Below are positions 1 through 7,893 of a DNA stretch of 15,121 nt, piece after piece. The notes under the pieces were generated by a model. That model was not told the origin of the DNA. It did not search any database and saw nothing but the letters and a program-made list of their open reading frames with translations. This stretch comes from Gudongella sp964604145 (lineage in GTDB: Bacteria > Bacillota > Clostridia > Tissierellales > Tissierellaceae). Position numbers and translations under genes: made by a program. Location: positions 1 to 15,121 of the forward strand of contig CAZRXS010000032.1 in the NCBI GenBank assembly GCA_964604145.1, read 5' to 3'. Every line of letters begins with the position of its first letter. Position 1 is the stretch's first letter.

Positions 1-182
1 CTTGGGCTGCTTTAAAAATCCCACAACTTATGATTGAAATTAAGTTTTTAGGACTTCCTTTCACATTGCTTAGATTTACATTAACACTAGTAACGCTTAT
101 TATAATAGGTTTTATTATGGAAATAATACTTAAAAAAAGTCCTGATAGAGCCTGGTTAGATAGCGTAGATAAAAACTCATAG
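1..182 (+). CDS. C-terminal fragment of an integral membrane protein, possibly a permease
   Basis: Reading in frame from base 3, 59 codons are open up to a TAG stop at 180-182; the gene begins beyond the left edge. The visible tail has an amphipathic stretch (ALKIPQLMIEIKFLG), then one strongly hydrophobic segment of about 23 residues (LLRFTLTLVTLIIIGFIMEI), and ends in a short charged tail (KKSPDRAWLDSVDKNS). This is what the last membrane helix and cytoplasmic tail of a polytopic membrane protein look like. The style recalls small putative permeases of clostridia, but no diagnostic motif is visible, so the family is a guess. It is the only plus-strand gene in the window and is convergent with the toxin-antitoxin pair. 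Confidence 0.6.
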   Translation, partial: WAALKIPQLMIEIKFLGLPFTLLRFTLTLVTLIIIGFIMEIILKKSPDRAWLDSVDKNS

Positions 183-210
183 ACTTTATTTGGAAATTAT
201 AAGCTATAAT

Positions 211-244
211 CTAAAGCAGTAGATTTTAAAATCTACTGCTTTAG
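211..244. terminator. Perfect 34-bp palindrome between convergent genes, probable bidirectional terminator
   Basis: The left arm CTAAAGCAGTAGATTTT (211-227) is the exact reverse complement of the right arm at 228-244, with no spacer, so RNA from either strand can fold into the same hairpin. It lies 28 bp after the stop of the plus-strand membrane protein and 13 bp beyond the stop of hepT, which is where a shared terminator would be expected. Neither side has a clean U-tract after the stem, although the centre is TTTTAAAA. Function as a terminator is inferred from position and symmetry. Confidence 0.6.
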
Positions 245-257
245 AGCTGTTTCAGTA

Positions 258-674
258 TTATGTAAATTTTTCATTTATAAACAGAATGAAGTTTTTTATA
301 TCAATTAAATTATTTTTTAGAACACTATATATTATCCTTTTGTCTATCTTGACATATTCATGAGACAATATATTTCTAAGTCCCACCATATTTTTATAAA
401 TTTTGGTATCTTCATCACTTAAGTATTTATTTTTGTTTAAAATATCAAAAGCTCCTCCAAGAGTTTCTGGATTCCCTATATTATTATCTACCACTATATG
501 AGTAACTATATCAATCATCATATTTATAGCTATAAACAAATTATATTCTACTACATCCTGAATCATGTCATCCTCTAAAAATTCTTCTACAGATATTTTT
601 TCAAATCTCTCTAACTTATTCAAAGAAGTTGATAATTGATTTAATCTGTTTTTCACTACTTCTAAATTAACCAT
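258..674 (-). CDS. hepT: HepT-like HEPN-domain toxin (DUF86 family ribonuclease)
   Basis: This 138-residue, mostly helical protein has the size and hallmark of the HepT/DUF86 family. The motif R-x4-H-x-Y is present as RNILSHEY, giving R100, H105 and Y107. In this family R and H form the RNase active site of the HEPN dimer. In the characterised Shewanella pair the equivalent tyrosine is modified with AMP by the partner MntA, which neutralises the toxin. The ATG start (672-674) overlaps the end of mntA by 8 bp, and a purine-rich ribosome site (AAAGAGG) lies about 10 bases upstream inside mntA, indicating translational coupling. All key residues are intact, so the toxin is predicted to be active. 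The gene order is antitoxin first, then toxin. Family assignment is secure; the cellular target is not known from sequence. Confidence 0.9.
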   Translation of the reverse strand: MVNLEVVKNRLNQLSTSLNKLERFEKISVEEFLEDDMIQDVVEYNLFIAINMMIDIVTHIVVDNNIGNPETLGGAFDILNKNKYLSDEDTKIYKNMVGLRNILSHEYVKIDKRIIYSVLKNNLIDIKNFILFINEKFT

Positions 675-1074
675 CTATCCTGACCTCTTTTCTTAATCGT
701 TCTATCATTTTATTATATGATAAATCTAAATACTTTTTCATATCATCGTATTCAAATAGAGTTTTAACCTTATAATTGCTCTCTATAGTTTCATCCCGAG
801 TAAATAACAATATATTGTTTTTATAAATTTCATACTTTAATAAAGGAGTAGCATCATTTAAGATAACCACATCAACTTCTCTCTTTGTTGCTTCTGATAG
901 TTCCATTTTAATTTCAAGATAGGTATCAATATCTAATTTATTTTTTAAATATATCGCAATATCAATATCACTATCTTCTCTTATCTTATTCTGGGCATAA
1001 GAGCCAAAAATATAAGCAAAGATAATGTCTTTATATTCTATTAAAATGTTTTTGCAATTCTCAATTGTATTCAT
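667..1074 (-). CDS. mntA: MntA-like minimal nucleotidyltransferase, antitoxin of the HepT/MntA pair
   Basis: The 135-residue protein has the minimal nucleotidyltransferase signature GS-x10-DxD, with G24-S25 in FGSYAQN and the metal-binding aspartates D36 and D38 in SDIDIA. A third acidic residue lies at D68 in EVDVV. This is the catalytic triad of the polymerase-beta-like MNT fold. Family members of this size pair with HepT and inactivate it by transferring AMP to its tyrosine. The start ATG (1072-1074) follows a good ribosome site, GAAGGAGC, and the stop codon lies inside the start of hepT. The gene begins just downstream of the ygjP remnant and 164 bp after galM ends. I found no convincing terminator in that gap and no convincing promoter, so separate transcription from the sugar operon is assumed rather than shown. 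Confidence 0.9.
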   Translation of the reverse strand: MNTIENCKNILIEYKDIIFAYIFGSYAQNKIREDSDIDIAIYLKNKLDIDTYLEIKMELSEATKREVDVVILNDATPLLKYEIYKNNILLFTRDETIESNYKVKTLFEYDDMKKYLDLSYNKMIERLRKEVRIDG

Positions 1075-1110
1075 GATATTTATGCTCCTTCATAATATAT
1101 GGACAGTTTC

Positions 1111-1182
1111 TCTTTAGATATTCCATTTCCCTAATTTAAAATAATTTTTGAATAATCCATTTTGATTTATTTTTAACAACTC
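1111..1182 (-). pseudogene. Decayed fragment of a YgjP-type metallopeptidase gene
   Basis: Positions 1111-1170 match 14242-14301, inside the intact ygjP-like gene, at 55 of 60 bases without gaps and in the same orientation; similarity then fades over the next dozen or so bases. Read on the minus strand it gives VKNKSKWIIQKLF, then a stop, then IREMEYLKR. The intact protein at residues 51-73 has VKDKSKWITQKLF, Q, IREMEYLKR. The stop is TAA where the intact gene has CAA (glutamine). An in-frame TAA also lies upstream. Only this short internal piece survives: no start, no HExxH region and no C-terminus. It sits directly upstream of mntA, whose ribosome site lies just past the fragment. Confidence 0.85.
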
Positions 1183-1238
1183 TTATATTTTATGTAAAGC
1201 TAGCAAAATGAAAACCCATTATGATTCCCTTTTGGTAT

Positions 1239-2264
1239 TTAACTAAATTCAAATTGAGTCTTGCTATAATATTCCTTGCCGGGTTCTAAGATATTATCTG
1301 GTAAAAAATCTTGATTTAGAGCATCAGGATACCATTGGGTTTCCAAACAAACACCCTGATATTTAAAAGTCTCCTTACCTTCTGTCAGAATATATCCCTT
1401 ACTAAGATTATTGCTACAATAAATGATTACTACAGGTTCTGTAGTAAATAGATTTAGTTTAACACCTGATTCTTTACAAAAGAGTTCAACCTGATTAGAA
1501 TTTTCATTATTTAAAATAAATGGATGATCATATCCTTTTGTATATTTTAATTCATCGTGATTTAAATCCATGTCCATTTTTATCTTTTTCCCTATTCTAA
1601 AATCAAAGGGAGAACCTGCAACACTACTAATCTCGGTTGGGATATTGTTTTGGTCTAATTTAATATATTTATCCGCATCTATTCTGAGATAATGGTCCAA
1701 TATATCTTTACTTAGATCATTGTTTAAATTAAAATAACTATGATTTGTTAACGTAACAGGTGTATCTTTGGAAGTAAGTCCACGATACTCTATTTCAAAT
1801 GAATTATCTTTATATATAGTATATTTAACATAAACAGTAAATTCACCAGGAAAGCCACTATCTAAATCTGGGCTTATATATTTTAAAGTTATGCTAGCAA
1901 ATTCTTCAGACACATTACTATCATCAAACTCCCAAACCTTAAAAGAAAACCCTTCTCTACCTCCATGTAGAGATGTTGTTCCCTCATTTTGATCCAATTT
2001 ATAGTTTTTTTCACCAATTTGAAATTCACCTTTAGAAATTCTACCTGAAACTCTTCCTACTATAGCACCAAAATAAAATCTAGAATTTATATAATCTTCT
2101 ACATTATTAAAGCCTAATACTCTGTTCTTGCCATTAAATTTAACTTCTCTAATTATGGCTCCTAATGTTAATATTTTTAAGCTTAAATTGTTTCCATTAT
2201 CTAGTGTATATTCTTTTATAAATTTGTTATTATATATGCCAAATGATTTTTCTTCTATTTTCAT
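1239..2264 (-). CDS. galM: Aldose 1-epimerase (mutarotase)
   Basis: Interconverts alpha and beta anomers of free aldoses in the cytoplasm, before phosphorylation by anomer-selective kinases. At 341 residues it is the usual length for GalM. Conserved landmarks are all present: an arginine in GRVSGRIS (about R75), H100 in SLHGG, H175 in TNHSYFNL, D246 in YDHPF and E308 in CLETQWYPDA. In characterised GalM the last histidine and the glutamate are the acid and base. The ATG follows a ribosome site (GAGGTGGAAGGG). It is the last gene of the sugar operon, 34 bp after the ROK kinase gene. A mutarotase here suggests the transported compound, or an intermediate, is an unphosphorylated cyclic sugar; the actual sugar is not evident. 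Confidence 0.93.
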   Translation of the reverse strand: MKIEEKSFGIYNNKFIKEYTLDNGNNLSLKILTLGAIIREVKFNGKNRVLGFNNVEDYINSRFYFGAIVGRVSGRISKGEFQIGEKNYKLDQNEGTTSLHGGREGFSFKVWEFDDSNVSEEFASITLKYISPDLDSGFPGEFTVYVKYTIYKDNSFEIEYRGLTSKDTPVTLTNHSYFNLNNDLSKDILDHYLRIDADKYIKLDQNNIPTEISSVAGSPFDFRIGKKIKMDMDLNHDELKYTKGYDHPFILNNENSNQVELFCKESGVKLNLFTTEPVVIIYCSNNLSKGYILTEGKETFKYQGVCLETQWYPDALNQDFLPDNILEPGKEYYSKTQFEFS

Positions 2265-2298
2265 ACCCTTCCACCTCGTAGGTTTATATTATTGCAAT

Positions 2299-3267
2299 CT
2301 AATTGTTAATGTTACCCCAATTATATCTATGGTCTTTTCCGCATATCGCTATTGCCGCAGCTCCTAATAGACCTCCATTATAACCAAATGGCGAGGGCTC
2401 TATCACCAAGCCCTTATTAGCTGAAATATATATATAGTCCCTTACTGTATCTTTTAAAGATTGTTCAAATAATGAGAAAGAAAGGGATACTCCTCCCCCT
2501 ATAATTACTTTTTGTGGATTAAGAACATTACAAATAGTACCAATGACTTTCCCAACATACTTCCCTACCAAATCAAAGGTCTTAATAGCAATTTCATCAC
2601 CCTTATAAGCAAGTTCTGAGATATACTTTGCATCTATTGTAATTTCTCTAGAGTTAGTATCTCCCCCTAGCTCAATAAAGTTTCTCACTATGGCAGGCCC
2701 TGCTGCATAGACCTCTAAACAACCTTTATTCCCACATTTACATTGAAAACCATTTTCAACCACAACACAATGTCCGATTTCGCCAGCGTTACCAAATCCA
2801 CCATAATACAATGAATTGTTTGCAAATACCGCACCACCAATGCCATTTGAAATAGTCATATAAAGAAAATCTTTGTTTTCTTTACAAGCTCCAAATGTTT
2901 TTTCGGCTAAGGCACATGCCTGAGCATCATTGTCTATATATACTGGTAAGCCAAACTCTTTTTGCAAAATATCTCCTATATTTATATTTTTTATCCCAGA
3001 GAAACTGGATTCTATCCAAATCCCCTCTCTTGGGTCAGCCAATCCCGGTATGGTAACTCCTATTGATTTGAGTGAAATATCCTTATGTTCTTCGACCAAC
3101 TCTCTTGAAGACTTGATAATCCTTTGAACAACTGTTTTGCTCGTTAATTCTTGCCATTCATATCGTCTTGATTCAATTATATTTCCCTTTATATCTATAA
3201 TACCTACCATATACTTCGAACCACCAATGTCTATTGCTAAAACATGATTATTCATCTTACTGGCCAT
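2299..3267 (-). CDS. ROK-family sugar kinase
   Basis: ATP-dependent sugar kinase, 322 residues, cytoplasmic. The N-terminal phosphate loop is LAIDIGGSK with D13; GLADPREG follows. The catalytic aspartate D114 lies in IDNDAQACALAE. The zinc-binding ROK signature is complete: H166 in NAGEIGH plus C176, C178 and C183 in CKCGNKGCLE. The C-terminus ends in the usual GYNGGLLGAA. There is no N-terminal helix-turn-helix domain, so it is a kinase and not a ROK repressor (NagC or XylR type). I chose the first ATG (3265-3267), with AAAGGA 8 bases upstream; it overlaps the preceding gene by 11 bp. A second in-frame ATG at 3253-3255 would lose only four residues. The substrate could be glucose, N-acetylmannosamine, fructose, allose or another hexose; sequence alone does not decide. 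Confidence 0.9.
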   Translation of the reverse strand: MASKMNNHVLAIDIGGSKYMVGIIDIKGNIIESRRYEWQELTSKTVVQRIIKSSRELVEEHKDISLKSIGVTIPGLADPREGIWIESSFSGIKNINIGDILQKEFGLPVYIDNDAQACALAEKTFGACKENKDFLYMTISNGIGGAVFANNSLYYGGFGNAGEIGHCVVVENGFQCKCGNKGCLEVYAAGPAIVRNFIELGGDTNSREITIDAKYISELAYKGDEIAIKTFDLVGKYVGKVIGTICNVLNPQKVIIGGGVSLSFSLFEQSLKDTVRDYIYISANKGLVIEPSPFGYNGGLLGAAAIAICGKDHRYNWGNINN

Positions 3268-4258
3268 TTTCTTTTTCCTTTAAAGCAGAATCAAAGCTAA
3301 AATGAGAAGGCATAAAGTTAATCCTCTTTGTAAAATCATATGCTTCAGTAATACCAAAGATTCGTTCCATACCACTGTCTTCCCATTCTACTGAAAGAGG
3401 TCCCATATATCCAATTTGATTTAATTCACGAATAATGCCATCAAAATCTACATCTCCGTGCCCAAGTGAAACAAAGTTCCAACCGCGACATGTATCTCCA
3501 AATTCAATATGACTACCTAAAATCCCAGAACGACCATCTAAATTCATTTTAACATCCTTCATATGAACATGATAAATGTGGTCAGCAAAATCTCTAATAA
3601 ATATGTTAGGATTTATTCCCTGCCACACCAAATGAGATGGATCAAAGTTTAGTCCCAGAGTAGGTCTGAAATCAAATACTTCTAAAAGTCTTTTTGTAGT
3701 ATAGTAATCGAAGGCTATCTCTGAGGGATGAACCTCAAATGCCAATTTTACATCATATTCATCAAAAACATCAAATATTGGAGTCCATAAGTCCTTTATC
3801 TTTAAAAAACCTTCTTCAATCAATTCCTCAGGTGTATGTGGAAATGAATACCAGTAAGCCCATATTGGAGAGCCCAGAAATCCAGTTACTATATTCACAT
3901 CTAGTTTTCTAGCCGCTTGTGCAACCACTTTCATCTCTTCAATAGCCCATGAACGGATTTCTTCAGGTTTATCCTTTAAGGATGCAGGTGCGAAACTATT
4001 TAATCGACTATCCCAATTATCCCCAACACATTGCCCAATCAAATGTGCACCTAATGCCCAAACTTTCAAATTGTATTTATTTAATGTGGATTTAAACCAT
4101 TCCAAATAATTGTCATCATTAACAATCTTATGAACATTCACATGAGCATGACAAGCTACTTCTATGCCTTCATATCCTATATCTGATAATTGTTTGCAAA
4201 GTTCTTCGAATGATAGATCTCCAAACTGACCACTAGTAAGTGTTATAGGACGTTTCAT
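3257..4258 (-). CDS. Xylose-isomerase-like TIM barrel sugar isomerase/epimerase
   Basis: A 333-residue TIM barrel protein of the AP-endonuclease-2/xylose-isomerase-like superfamily, which includes IolE, D-psicose/D-tagatose 3-epimerases and related sugar enzymes. The metal-binding residues are visible on successive strands: E175 in LAFEVHPSE, D206 with H209 in LNFDPSHL, H232 in YHVHMKD and E291 in LSVEWED. It probably acts on a keto sugar or keto-inositol made by the adjacent Gfo/Idh/MocA dehydrogenase, a very common pairing. I chose the ATG at 4256-4258, with GGGTGG five bases upstream. A GTG three codons earlier (4265-4267) overlaps that ribosome site and is unlikely. The end overlaps the ROK kinase start. 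Family is secure; the substrate is not known. Confidence 0.88.
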   Translation of the reverse strand: MKRPITLTSGQFGDLSFEELCKQLSDIGYEGIEVACHAHVNVHKIVNDDNYLEWFKSTLNKYNLKVWALGAHLIGQCVGDNWDSRLNSFAPASLKDKPEEIRSWAIEEMKVVAQAARKLDVNIVTGFLGSPIWAYWYSFPHTPEELIEEGFLKIKDLWTPIFDVFDEYDVKLAFEVHPSEIAFDYYTTKRLLEVFDFRPTLGLNFDPSHLVWQGINPNIFIRDFADHIYHVHMKDVKMNLDGRSGILGSHIEFGDTCRGWNFVSLGHGDVDFDGIIRELNQIGYMGPLSVEWEDSGMERIFGITEAYDFTKRINFMPSHFSFDSALKEKENGQ

Positions 4259-4272
4259 AGATACCACCCTTT

Positions 4273-5313
4273 CTATTTTATTTCAACGACTGAAGAATTC
4301 TTATCAGAAATTTCATTTGCAAATATTACTTTCATAGAATCAATGATACTTTCACCTTCCAGTAAAGAAGTCCTACCAGTTAATATTCTATTGATGAATT
4401 CATCAACAACACCCGTTGATGTGCGCCCACCTGTTGTCTGTTCTTTATTAGAAGTCAGCATATCTAGAATATAGTTAATTGAAGTACCATCTGAGTTCTC
4501 TACTATAAGTGAATATTTGTCATCATCATAGCACCTAATCTTACCTTTTTCCATATAGATTATTGTTGAATTGTCTTCTTCCCCATAATTACTCCAACTT
4601 ACATGCATAGTGCCAACAGCACCATTTTCAAGAGTATAAATTGCAAATGCATTATCATCTACTGAAATAGGTGTCCCATTAGGATATTTCTTGTTTAAAG
4701 TTTTTAGTTCTGCGAAGGTTTTGACTATATTTTGCCCTGTAATATAGCGTATAACATCCGTTTTATGGACTCCTAGATCTGCCATAACTCCAAACGATGC
4801 CACTTTTTTATCATAAAACCAAGAATCTTTTTTGCCAGTCCAACCCTCAGGTCCTGGATGAGCAAAATGAGTTTGAAAAGCAATTATTTCTCCTAGTTCC
4901 CCACTTTGTATAATTTCCTTAGCTTTAACATGTGACTTTGCTAGTCTTTGATTTTGTCCAATCAAAAGAACTTTGCCTGTTTCTCTAGCAGTCTTAACCA
5001 TCTCTAAGGAATCTTCAAGAGTAGTAGCCATAGGTTTTTCACATAAGACATGTTTTCCAGCTTTAAGTGCCTGAATAGTAACAGCAGCATGATCTTTATT
5101 CGGAACTAATACACTTACCGCGTCCACATCAGAGTTTAACAACTCTTCTATGGAGTCATAGGCTTTCCCCCCGTAAGTTTTTTCATACAACTGTGCAACG
5201 TCAAAAGTCCTATTATAGTAAGCTACCACCTCTACATTAGGATTTTCTAAATACTCAGGAATATGACGTACCCTAGCTATTTTCCCACAACCAATAATTC
5301 CAACCTTTAACAC
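4273..5313 (-). CDS. Gfo/Idh/MocA-family NAD(P)-dependent sugar dehydrogenase
   Basis: About 346 residues, standard for the family. The N-terminal Rossmann fold starts at once with LKVGIIGCGKIA. The conserved E-K-P motif (KHVLCEKPMA, E92-K93-P94) holds the nicotinamide and carries the catalytic lysine. In the C-terminal domain, GVMADLGVHKTDVIRY supplies the family aspartate (D179) and the catalytic histidine (H183). Members oxidise or reduce ring hydroxyls of sugars, inositols or sugar acids. I chose the GTG at 5311-5313, about 10 bases after AAAGGA. The upstream in-frame GTG (5320-5322) is only two bases from that site and is too close. It lies 35 bp after the permease and 14 bp before the TIM barrel gene, and is likely to work together with the latter. 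Confidence 0.9.
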   Translation of the reverse strand: MLKVGIIGCGKIARVRHIPEYLENPNVEVVAYYNRTFDVAQLYEKTYGGKAYDSIEELLNSDVDAVSVLVPNKDHAAVTIQALKAGKHVLCEKPMATTLEDSLEMVKTARETGKVLLIGQNQRLAKSHVKAKEIIQSGELGEIIAFQTHFAHPGPEGWTGKKDSWFYDKKVASFGVMADLGVHKTDVIRYITGQNIVKTFAELKTLNKKYPNGTPISVDDNAFAIYTLENGAVGTMHVSWSNYGEEDNSTIIYMEKGKIRCYDDDKYSLIVENSDGTSINYILDMLTSNKEQTTGGRTSTGVVDEFINRILTGRTSLLEGESIIDSMKVIFANEISDKNSSVVEIK

Positions 5314-5348
5314 TAGTAACACATCCTTTCACAGCAAATATTGACAAT

Positions 5349-6359
5349 CTAACCAAATTTCCTTCTGTTTTGATAATTCTGCATTAATACAGCAATAACG
5401 ATAATAGCGCCACTTATTGCACCATTAAGGAATGTAGACACATCTGCTGCTGTTAAAATATTACTTATCATTTTAAACATTAATACTCCCATAAAAGTAC
5501 CAAGTATTTTGCCTCGGCCACCGCTCATTGCTGTACCGCCAATTGCTACAGCAGCTATTGTTTCCATTTCATATCCCACAGCAGCGCTTGCAGCAGCTAC
5601 TGCTGTCATCCTAGAAGCATATATTACTGCAGCAAGTCCACACATTAGTCCAGTAATTGCGAATACTAAAATTTTAACTAAATCCACATTTACTCCAGAT
5701 AATCTTGCGGATGTTTCATTACTACCAACTGCATATATATGTTTACCCAGTTTCGTTTGCTTCATAATAACATCAAATATTATGGCAACTACTATAAAAA
5801 TAATCATAAGATATGGGATTTTTACATTTCCCCAAAGTGGTACTCCTCCAACTGCCAAAAGCCTAAACGTTCCAAACAATTCTTTTGACACTGTAAATGG
5901 TCCTCCTGATCCAAAATGGTTTATTATTGACCGAGCGGCTCCCATCATGGCCATTGTAGCTATCATAGATGGCATACCACCTTTGGTAATAAGCAGTCCA
6001 TTTACTGAACCAATAAATAATCCAAATACAGCACAAAAAAGCACCATTATTATTACACTTCCAGTTGCATTTAAGACCAGTATTCCAAATCCTCCAATTA
6101 ATGCAACCTGAGAGCCTACTGAAATATCGATCTGTCCAGCAGATATTACCATGCTCATACCCATAGCAATAAGGCCAATCATAGAACTTTGTATAAATAT
6201 ATTAGAAATATTTGTCCATGTGAAAAAGTTTTTATTTACAACGCCAGCAATTACTACTAATAAAACAAATGATAATATAAAACTATATTCTGATACCAAT
6301 TTTTTAAATATATATTTTGCAGTAATATCCTTATACTTCTCTCCCTTGATGTTAAGCAT
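5349..6359 (-). CDS. Sugar ABC transporter permease, RbsC/XylH type (CUT2 family)
   Basis: Integral membrane subunit of a ribose/xylose-type importer, 336 residues. After a short charged N-terminus it has repeated hydrophobic helices, with family landmarks ISAGQIDISVGSQVALIGG and GSNETSARLSGVNVDLVKI; the second is the cytoplasmic loop contacting the ATPase. The C-terminus has the usual AIGGTAMSGGRGKILGTFMG stretch. I chose the ATG at 6357-6359, which follows GGAGGTGGAAA and overlaps the ATPase stop by 8 bp. The open frame continues 26 codons further upstream, but that part lies inside the ATPase gene. A single permease gene with a fused two-domain ATPase is the CUT2 arrangement, so the permease probably works as a homodimer. 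Confidence 0.92.
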   Translation of the reverse strand: MLNIKGEKYKDITAKYIFKKLVSEYSFILSFVLLVVIAGVVNKNFFTWTNISNIFIQSSMIGLIAMGMSMVISAGQIDISVGSQVALIGGFGILVLNATGSVIIMVLFCAVFGLFIGSVNGLLITKGGMPSMIATMAMMGAARSIINHFGSGGPFTVSKELFGTFRLLAVGGVPLWGNVKIPYLMIIFIVVAIIFDVIMKQTKLGKHIYAVGSNETSARLSGVNVDLVKILVFAITGLMCGLAAVIYASRMTAVAAASAAVGYEMETIAAVAIGGTAMSGGRGKILGTFMGVLMFKMISNILTAADVSTFLNGAISGAIIVIAVLMQNYQNRRKFG

Positions 6360-7854
6360 TTTCCACCTCCAAATTTGCGCCAGTAGAATAGTACATAATA
6401 TTTTTCTCTGTAAGTTCTTCTCTGTCAAGCACAGCATTTACTGTACCCTTATATAGTACAATGCATTTATCTGCTACCTTATATATTTCTGGAAACTCAG
6501 GGCTAAATACAATAATCGCTTTCCCTTCTTTCGCAAGTTCCGCAATTAAATGATAAATTTCAAATTTAGTTCCAACATCTATCCCTTGTGTAGGATTATC
6601 AAATAACAGAACATCTGCATCCACTTCCAACCACTTCCCTAAAATAACTTTCTGTTGGTTTCCACCAGATAAAGAAGTAATTACATTTCGAGGATTTCCT
6701 GCTCTAATATCCAAAGTTTCCTTGTTATGAATATATCTTGAGTGAACTTCTTTATTGGATATAAGTATTTTTTTAAATTTCGTATTAAGATATGCCATAT
6801 TTATATTGTCATATATTGATAGATCATTGTGAATACCTCGTTCTTTACGCATACGAGGAACAAGTCCAATCCCTCTTTTCATAAACTTACGTATGTTAGA
6901 ACCAGGTTTTATCTGCTTCCCGCCGACTTCCAATTGACCACTAAATGACACTTCCCCAAATAATGCATCTGCAATATCATCTCGTCCACTACCTTGTAAA
7001 CCAGTTATGGCTAGCACTTCTCCTTTATGAACATCAAAGTTAATATTGTGGAAACCTTTGCCAAATAGATTTTTTGCTGAAATTGCTACCTCTTCTCTTG
7101 AGTTATTAATATGCTCTGAGAATTTTTCATCTAAAAGATATCTACCAATCATCATCTCGGTAAGATCATTTTCATCAATATCATCAAACTCTCCTTGTGA
7201 GACCAACTTACCATCCCGAAGAACATAATACTTTTCACATATCTCAAATAGCTCAGGCATTTTGTGTGAAATATATATAAAACTTACTCCTTCCTCTAAA
7301 AGTAGACGCATTATTTTAAACAAATTAGAAATTTCATGAGTTGACAATGCTGTTGTAGGTTCATCCATTATTATTAGTTCGCATTTAAAGAGTAGAGCTT
7401 TTGCTATTTCAACCAATTGTTTTTCAGCTGCTTGAAGATCCCTCATTATGGAATCAGGATCTATATTCACATTCATACGTTTAAAAACCATATTGCTTTG
7501 TCGTATCATTTCTTTTTTATTTAATAATCCATATTTGTATTTTATTTCATCAGCAAGAAACATATTTTCAAATACCTTTAAATCATTACACAAGTTAAGT
7601 TCTTGACGTATGATCCGAATTCCGAGTTGGTTTGCTACTCTTATATTATTTATTTGTACTTTTTCTCCGTTAATAAAAACATCACCCTTAGTAGCAGGAT
7701 ATGTTCCTGTTAGAATGTTCATAAGCGTAGTTTTTCCTGCACCGTTTTCTCCAACTAAGCCAACAATTTCTCCGGTATCTATTCTAAAATCAACATTATC
7801 TAAAGCACGAACAGGACCAAAATCTTTTGTGATCCCTTTCATTTCTACAAGCAT
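6352..7854 (-). CDS. Two-domain sugar ABC transporter ATPase, RbsA/XylG/MglA type
   Basis: Energises the importer at the inner face of the membrane. The 500 residues hold two tandem nucleotide-binding domains. Domain 1 has Walker A GENGAGKT (35-42), a degenerate signature QAAEKQL as is usual in this family, Walker B LIIMDEPT (D164, E165) and switch histidine in ISHKMPE. Domain 2 has an incomplete Walker A (GLQGSGRDD, no lysine, also usual) and a full signature LSGGNQQK (395-402). Its Walker B reads LLFDNPTQGIDVG, with asparagine N420 where DEP is typical. The ATG (7852-7854) follows GAGGAG. It is separated from the binding-protein gene by a strong stem-loop. Family assignment is secure. Confidence 0.94.
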   Translation of the reverse strand: MLVEMKGITKDFGPVRALDNVDFRIDTGEIVGLVGENGAGKTTLMNILTGTYPATKGDVFINGEKVQINNIRVANQLGIRIIRQELNLCNDLKVFENMFLADEIKYKYGLLNKKEMIRQSNMVFKRMNVNIDPDSIMRDLQAAEKQLVEIAKALLFKCELIIMDEPTTALSTHEISNLFKIMRLLLEEGVSFIYISHKMPELFEICEKYYVLRDGKLVSQGEFDDIDENDLTEMMIGRYLLDEKFSEHINNSREEVAISAKNLFGKGFHNINFDVHKGEVLAITGLQGSGRDDIADALFGEVSFSGQLEVGGKQIKPGSNIRKFMKRGIGLVPRMRKERGIHNDLSIYDNINMAYLNTKFKKILISNKEVHSRYIHNKETLDIRAGNPRNVITSLSGGNQQKVILGKWLEVDADVLLFDNPTQGIDVGTKFEIYHLIAELAKEGKAIIVFSPEFPEIYKVADKCIVLYKGTVNAVLDREELTEKNIMYYSTGANLEVENA

Positions 7855-7893
7855 GTACTCACTCCTCTTCTTGTAATAATTTATAAAGGTGTT

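Noticed and set aside
1200..1238. Possible terminator after galM
   Set aside because: AAAAGGG and GGGTTTT are not complementary beyond the A/T bases, so no stable hairpin forms.
2299..3267. ROK protein as a NagC/XylR-type repressor of the operon
   Set aside because: The kinase domain starts within the first ten residues, so there is no DNA-binding domain.
5509..6111. Plus-strand open frame of 200 codons
   Set aside because: It is antisense to the permease gene, has no ribosome site, and its composition is the mirror of a hydrophobic coding sequence.
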